NCBI RefSeq assembly: GCF_013155365.1
Contig: NZ_JABJRA010000010.1
Location: 62,001 to 126,000, forward strand
Source of the DNA: Nocardioides sp. zg-DK7169
GTDB lineage: Bacteria > Actinomycetota > Actinomycetes > Propionibacteriales > Nocardioidaceae
DNA: 64,000 nt
Direction of reading: 5' to 3'
The notes under the pieces are model-generated. The model made no database searches. It saw only the letters and a program-made list of their open reading frames with translations, and was not told where the DNA came from. Position numbers and translations under genes: made by a program. Shown here in pieces: positions 60,700-64,000 of the stretch. How positions within the stretch are numbered: the first letter of the stretch is position 1; every line of letters starts with the position of its first letter.

Positions 60700-61035
60700 A
60701 TGGACATCGCCCGGTCGCTCCCGCTCTTCGTGCTCGCCGCGGTCGCCGAGATCGGCGGCGCCTGGCTGGTCTGGCAGGGGATCCGCGAGCACCGCGGCCT
60801 GCTGTGGGTGGGCGCCGGCTTCGTGGCGCTCGGCCTCTACGGCTTGGTTGCCACCCTCCAGCCGGACGCCAACTTCGGGCGGGTGCTGGCGGCGTACGGC
60901 GGGGTCTTCGTCGCCGGCTCGCTGGCGTGGGGGATGCTCGTCGACGGCTTCCGCCCCGACCGGTACGACGTCGCCGGCGCGCTGGTCTGCCTGGTCGGCG
61001 TCGCGGTGATCATGTACGCCCCGCGCGGGGCCTGA
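60700..61035 (+). CDS. YnfA family membrane protein (UPF0060)
   Basis: A 111-residue protein with four helices. The pattern [103 protein letters not shown] is the full UPF0060 signature, including [18 protein letters not shown] and DxxD near the last helix. The family resembles SMR transporters; efflux activity has been suggested for a relative but is not shown here. Confidence 0.93.
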   Translation: MDIARSLPLFVLAAVAEIGGAWLVWQGIREHRGLLWVGAGFVALGLYGLVATLQPDANFGRVLAAYGGVFVAGSLAWGMLVDGFRPDRYDVAGALVCLVGVAVIMYAPRGA

Positions 61036-61096
61036 GGTCCCGCACCGCGGTCGGAGCGGTGGTGGCCGAGCAGGGACGTCGGGCACAGTGACGCCC

Positions 61097-61624
61097 GTGA
61101 ACCTCATCGAGTTCGAGGGCAAGCGCCCCTCCGTCCACCCCGAGGCCTGGATCGCCCCGACCGCCACGCTGATCGGCGACGTGACCGTGGAGGCCGGCGC
61201 CAGCATCTGGTACGGCGCGGTGCTGCGCGGCGACGTCGACGCGATCGTCATCGGGGCCGGCTCCAACGTGCAGGACAACTCCGTGCTGCACGCCGGCCCG
61301 GGGGAGCGGCTGGTGGTCGGGGCGAACAGCACCATCGGGCACTCCTGCATGGTGCACTGCGCCGAGATCGGCGCGGGGTCGCTGATCGGCAACGGCGCGA
61401 CCGTGCTCGACGGGGCCCGGATCGGCGCGGGCACGCTGGTGGCCGCGGGCGCGGTCGTCACGCCGGGGACGGTCGTCGGGGACGGGGTCCTCGTCGGTGG
61501 CACGCCGGCGCGGGTGCTGCGCTCGATCGAGGGCACCTCAGCCGCGGCGATGGTGGAGGTCAACGCGCCGTACTACGTCGAGCTCGCGAAGCGGCACCGC
61601 GCCGGCACACGGCCCGTGGGCTGA
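61097..61624 (+). CDS. Gamma-carbonic anhydrase family protein
   Basis: A 175-residue left-handed beta-helix protein. Repeats of the hexapeptide type run through IAPTATLIGDVTVEAGASIWYGAVLRGDVDAIVIGAGSNVQDNSVLHAGPGERLVVGANSTIGHSCMVHCAEIGAGSLIGNGATVLDGARIG. The zinc ligands of gamma-carbonic anhydrases appear as the His in SVLHAG and the two in GHSCMVH. Whether it is active as an anhydrase or is only a relative (YrdA/PaaY type) cannot be told. The start is either GTG 61097 (VNLIEFEG) or the GTG at 61088. Confidence 0.85.
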   Translation: MNLIEFEGKRPSVHPEAWIAPTATLIGDVTVEAGASIWYGAVLRGDVDAIVIGAGSNVQDNSVLHAGPGERLVVGANSTIGHSCMVHCAEIGAGSLIGNGATVLDGARIGAGTLVAAGAVVTPGTVVGDGVLVGGTPARVLRSIEGTSAAAMVEVNAPYYVELAKRHRAGTRPVG

Positions 61625-61684
61625 GTCGTCCACGCGTGGTCCCGGTCACAGGGACCGGCGCGCCCGCTGCGGCGACCGCGTTCC

Positions 61685-61690
61685 TACCGT
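61685..61690 (+). promoter_or_regulatory. Probable -10 element (TACCGT)
   Basis: TACCGT ends 6 nt before the GTG at 61697 of the flavoenzyme gene, consistent with a leaderless mRNA. Confidence 0.4.
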
Positions 61691-61696
61691 GACCGC

Positions 61697-63823
61697 GTGC
61701 CGACCAAGACCCGAACCGAGTTCCCCCGCCTCCTCGCGCCCGGCCGGATCGGGCCGATCACGCTGCCCAACCGCGTGCTGCTGCCCGCGATGGACATGAA
61801 CCTGTGCGAGGACGGGGTGATCCACGAGGGCGACATCGTCCACTACGCCCGCCGCGCCCGCGGTGGCGTCGGCATGGTCATCACCGGCGCCAGTGCGGTG
61901 GCGTACCCGGTCGGGGCCACCAGCCGCAAGGAGCCGGGGCTCTCCGACGACCGGTTCCTGCCGGGGCTCACCGCACTCGCCGACGCCGTGCACGCGGCCG
62001 GCTCGCTGCTGTGCGTGCAGGCCACCCACCACAGCAAGGTGGCGCGCATCGACACCGCCGACGGGCGCCCGATGCTGGTGCCCTCCGAGCCGCGTGTGGA
62101 GCGCGACATGAGTGCGCTGGCCGACAACACCCGCGACGAGCTGGTCGCGATGGCCGCGATCAACGAGGGCAACCAGCCCAGCTACCACGAGGCGACCGAG
62201 GAGGACCTGGCCTGGGCGGTCGAGCAGTTCGCCGGCGCCGCGCGCCGCGTGCTCGCGTCGGGCGCCGACGCGATCGAGATCCACGCCGCCCACGGCTACC
62301 TGCTCGGCAGCTTCCTGGCCTCCGCCGACAACCGGCGTACCGACCGCTACGGCGGCTCGCTGGAGAACCGCGCCCGACTGGCCTGCGAGGTGATCGCGGC
62401 CGTGCGCGAGGCGGTCGGCGACCGGCTCGCGATCCTGGTCCGTGTCGCCGGCAAGGAGTACGGCGAGGAGGGCGCGCTCAGCACCGAGGAGGCGGTCGCC
62501 GCCGCGGTGCTCTTCGAGCGGGCCGGTGCCGACGCCATCCACGTGACCGGCTGGGCGCGCAACCCGTTCCGCGACTTCACCGACGGCCCGCTGCCCTCGC
62601 AGGTGGCGGCGTACCGCTCCTACGCCCGCGCGGTGAAGGCGGCCGTGACCATCCCGGTGATCACCGTCGGGCGGGTGCTGCCCGAGGTCGCCGAGGAGAT
62701 CCTTGAGGCCGGCGAGGCCGACTTCGTGGCGATGGGGCGTCAGCTGCTGGCCGAGCCGGACCTGGTGAACAAGCTGCGCGCCGGGGACCGGGCACGGGTG
62801 CGCCCGTGCATCAACTGCTACGTGTGCGTGGAGCAGAACTTCTGGGACGGCACGCCGCTGTGCGCGGTCAACCCCGCCCTCGGCGCCGAGGACGCCGCCG
62901 ACATGGAGCCGGCCACGACGCCGCGCCACGTGGTGGTCGTCGGCGGCGGCCCCGGCGGCATGGAGACCGCGCGGGTGGCGCGCGAGCGCGGGCACCGGGT
63001 GACCCTGCTGGAGGCCGGCGACCGTCTCGGCGGCTCCGCATGGTTCTCCCAGCTCACCACGCCGGCGAACGGACCGCTGCTGGACTGGCAGGGCCACGAG
63101 CTGCGCCGTCTCGGCGTCGACGTACGCCTCAAGCACCGCGCGACCGCGCAGACGATCGCCGCGCTCGCCCCGGACGCGGTGGTCCTCGCGACCGGCGCGC
63201 ACCGCGGTCGCCCGCCGGTGCCCGGCGCCGACCTGCCGCACGTGCACACCGGCGACAGCCTGCGCGCGCTGCTCACCGGCAGCGGGGACGCCGGCGCCAC
63301 CAAGCCGCTGCTGCGCCTCGCCGGCGCCGCGGGCCGGCTCACCCGCGCCACCCGCAGCCCCGAGCTGATCCGGGAGGCCACCCGCCGCTTCCTGCCCGTC
63401 GGCTCCGGTGTCGTGGTGATCGGCGGCTCGCTGGTCGGCCTCGAGCTCGCGGAGTTCCTCGCCGAGCGCGGCAAGAAGGTCACCATCCTCGAGGAGGGCG
63501 CCCAGCTCGGCCTGCCGATGGCGATGCCGCGCCGCTGGACCGCCGTACGCCGCGCCGGCGAGCACGGCGTCGTCGCGGTGCGCGGTGCGACGGTCGTGGA
63601 GATCACCGGCTCCGAGGTCCGCTACCGGGTCGGCGAGGATGGGCCCGTCGAGAGCGCCGCGGCCGACCTGGTCGTCGTCGCCTCCGAGGTCTCCTCCGGC
63701 GCCCCGCTCGCCGAGGAGCTCACCGCCCTGGGGATCAAGACCGAGGTGGTCGGCGACGCCGGCGACGTGGGCTACATCCAGGGTGCGATCCACTCGGCCT
63801 GGCGGGTCGCCGCCACCCTCTGA
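61697..63823 (+). CDS. OYE-family FMN/4Fe-4S/FAD oxidoreductase (2,4-dienoyl-CoA reductase-like)
   Basis: A 708-residue multidomain flavoenzyme. Residues ~10-365 form an OYE-like FMN barrel (LPNRVLLPAMDMNL; EIHAAHGYLLGSFLA; DRYGGSLENRARL; DFVAMGRQLLAEPDL). A 4Fe-4S cluster site follows as CINCYVCVEQNFWDGTPLC, with the CxxCxxC-(11-12)-C spacing. The second half binds FAD and NAD(P)H (VVVVGGGPGGMETARVARERGHRVTLLEAGDRLGG; VVVIGGSLVGLELAEFLAERG). This is the layout of 2,4-dienoyl-CoA reductase and trimethylamine dehydrogenase. The OYE catalytic loop is diverged (QATHHSKVARID where QLxHxGR is usual), so the substrate may differ. Confidence 0.9.
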   Translation: MPTKTRTEFPRLLAPGRIGPITLPNRVLLPAMDMNLCEDGVIHEGDIVHYARRARGGVGMVITGASAVAYPVGATSRKEPGLSDDRFLPGLTALADAVHAAGSLLCVQATHHSKVARIDTADGRPMLVPSEPRVERDMSALADNTRDELVAMAAINEGNQPSYHEATEEDLAWAVEQFAGAARRVLASGADAIEIHAAHGYLLGSFLASADNRRTDRYGGSLENRARLACEVIAAVREAVGDRLAILVRVAGKEYGEEGALSTEEAVAAAVLFERAGADAIHVTGWARNPFRDFTDGPLPSQVAAYRSYARAVKAAVTIPVITVGRVLPEVAEEILEAGEADFVAMGRQLLAEPDLVNKLRAGDRARVRPCINCYVCVEQNFWDGTPLCAVNPALGAEDAADMEPATTPRHVVVVGGGPGGMETARVARERGHRVTLLEAGDRLGGSAWFSQLTTPANGPLLDWQGHELRRLGVDVRLKHRATAQTIAALAPDAVVLATGAHRGRPPVPGADLPHVHTGDSLRALLTGSGDAGATKPLLRLAGAAGRLTRATRSPELIREATRRFLPVGSGVVVIGGSLVGLELAEFLAERGKKVTILEEGAQLGLPMAMPRRWTAVRRAGEHGVVAVRGATVVEITGSEVRYRVGEDGPVESAAADLVVVASEVSSGAPLAEELTALGIKTEVVGDAGDVGYIQGAIHSAWRVAATL

Positions 63824-63900
63824 GGGGCTGGGCGCCATCCCGTCCACGGACCGCGCGATCCCGCCCACCACCCCGCGTGCCCTGCGGCAGGATGGGCCGC

Positions 63901-64000
63901 ATGCCTGCGACTCCTTGGTTCAGCTCGCCCGCCGACGCGATCGAGCGGCTCGGGAAGGCGGGCTATCTCGCCGACGCCGCCACCGGCACGACGGCGTACC
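63901..64000 (+). CDS. MoxR-like AAA ATPase (partial)
   Basis: The first 33 codons (MPATPWFSSPADAIERLGKAGYLADAATGTTAY) match the N-terminal region of actinobacterial MoxR-type ATPases, in which the Walker A motif follows about 10-15 residues later. The window ends before it. Identification rests on this short region alone. Confidence 0.55.
   Translation, partial: MPATPWFSSPADAIERLGKAGYLADAATGTTAY

Overview
The window is very GC-rich, densely packed chromosomal DNA with strong G/C preference at third codon positions, frequent GTG/TTG starts, ATGA/GTGA stop-start overlaps and many apparently leaderless genes. Together with F420-dependent oxidoreductases, menaquinone synthesis (MenB), a TreX-TreY-TreZ cluster, KstR-like operators and a three-subunit transhydrogenase, this points to an actinobacterium, most likely of the Nocardioides type. 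That assignment is inferred from gene content and style, not from a database match. I see no insertion sequence, prophage, CRISPR array or replication origin.

Layout. 1-4.5 kb: a partial quinone oxidoreductase, a DUF6457 protein beside a MobA-like molybdenum cofactor nucleotidyltransferase, a nitrilase-family amidohydrolase, a membrane protein, a 75-residue biotin carrier, tRNA-Ser(UGA) and a small membrane protein. 4.5-8.4 kb: tRNA-Ser(GCU), a tiny secreted peptide gene, a helix-turn-helix regulator, tRNA-Arg(ACG), then a self-contained DUF2867 / SRPBCC / TetR operon with a palindromic operator in front. 8.4-11.4 kb: two convergent gene pairs (SDR + F420 oxidoreductase; VOC + SnoaL-like protein), each preceded by the same type of KstR2-like palindrome, so probably one catabolic regulon. 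11.4-22.5 kb: a STAS protein, a secreted GDSL esterase, a five-gene branched-chain-amino-acid-type ABC transporter operon with a fused permease and a KstR-like box, a PcaL fusion enzyme, an MFS exporter, and a SnoaL-like gene carrying the second copy of the KstR-like box.

22.5-32.6 kb: universal stress protein, PGPGW membrane protein, a tightly overlapping recC-recB-recD operon and an ACT-domain protein. 32.6-38.6 kb: an MFS exporter divergent from its likely MarR regulator, a Ddn-type F420-dependent quinone reductase divergent from menB, an AT-richer probably transferred EcsC-like gene, a methyltransferase and a sirtuin. 38.6-47.8 kb: treX-treY-treZ (glycogen to trehalose), an acyl-CoA dehydrogenase and a VIT-family iron/manganese transporter. 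47.8-64 kb: thpR, an M1 aminopeptidase, the pntAA-pntAB-pntB operon, upp, tadA with its partner gene, a secreted Thr/Pro/Ser-rich protein, tRNA-Ser(CGA), a monooxygenase, an MMPL transporter behind twin C6G6 palindromes, a YnfA protein, a gamma-carbonic anhydrase, an OYE/2,4-dienoyl-CoA-reductase-like flavoenzyme and the start of a MoxR-like ATPase.

The most unusual signals are (i) a 22-bp tandem repeat family present at three intergenic sites, always just after a stop codon; (ii) a 48-codon gene for a secreted peptide with a CGGLC motif; (iii) shared KstR-like and KstR2-like palindromes that tie separate gene groups into possible regulons; and (iv) twin CCCCCCGGGGGG palindromes before the MMPL gene.
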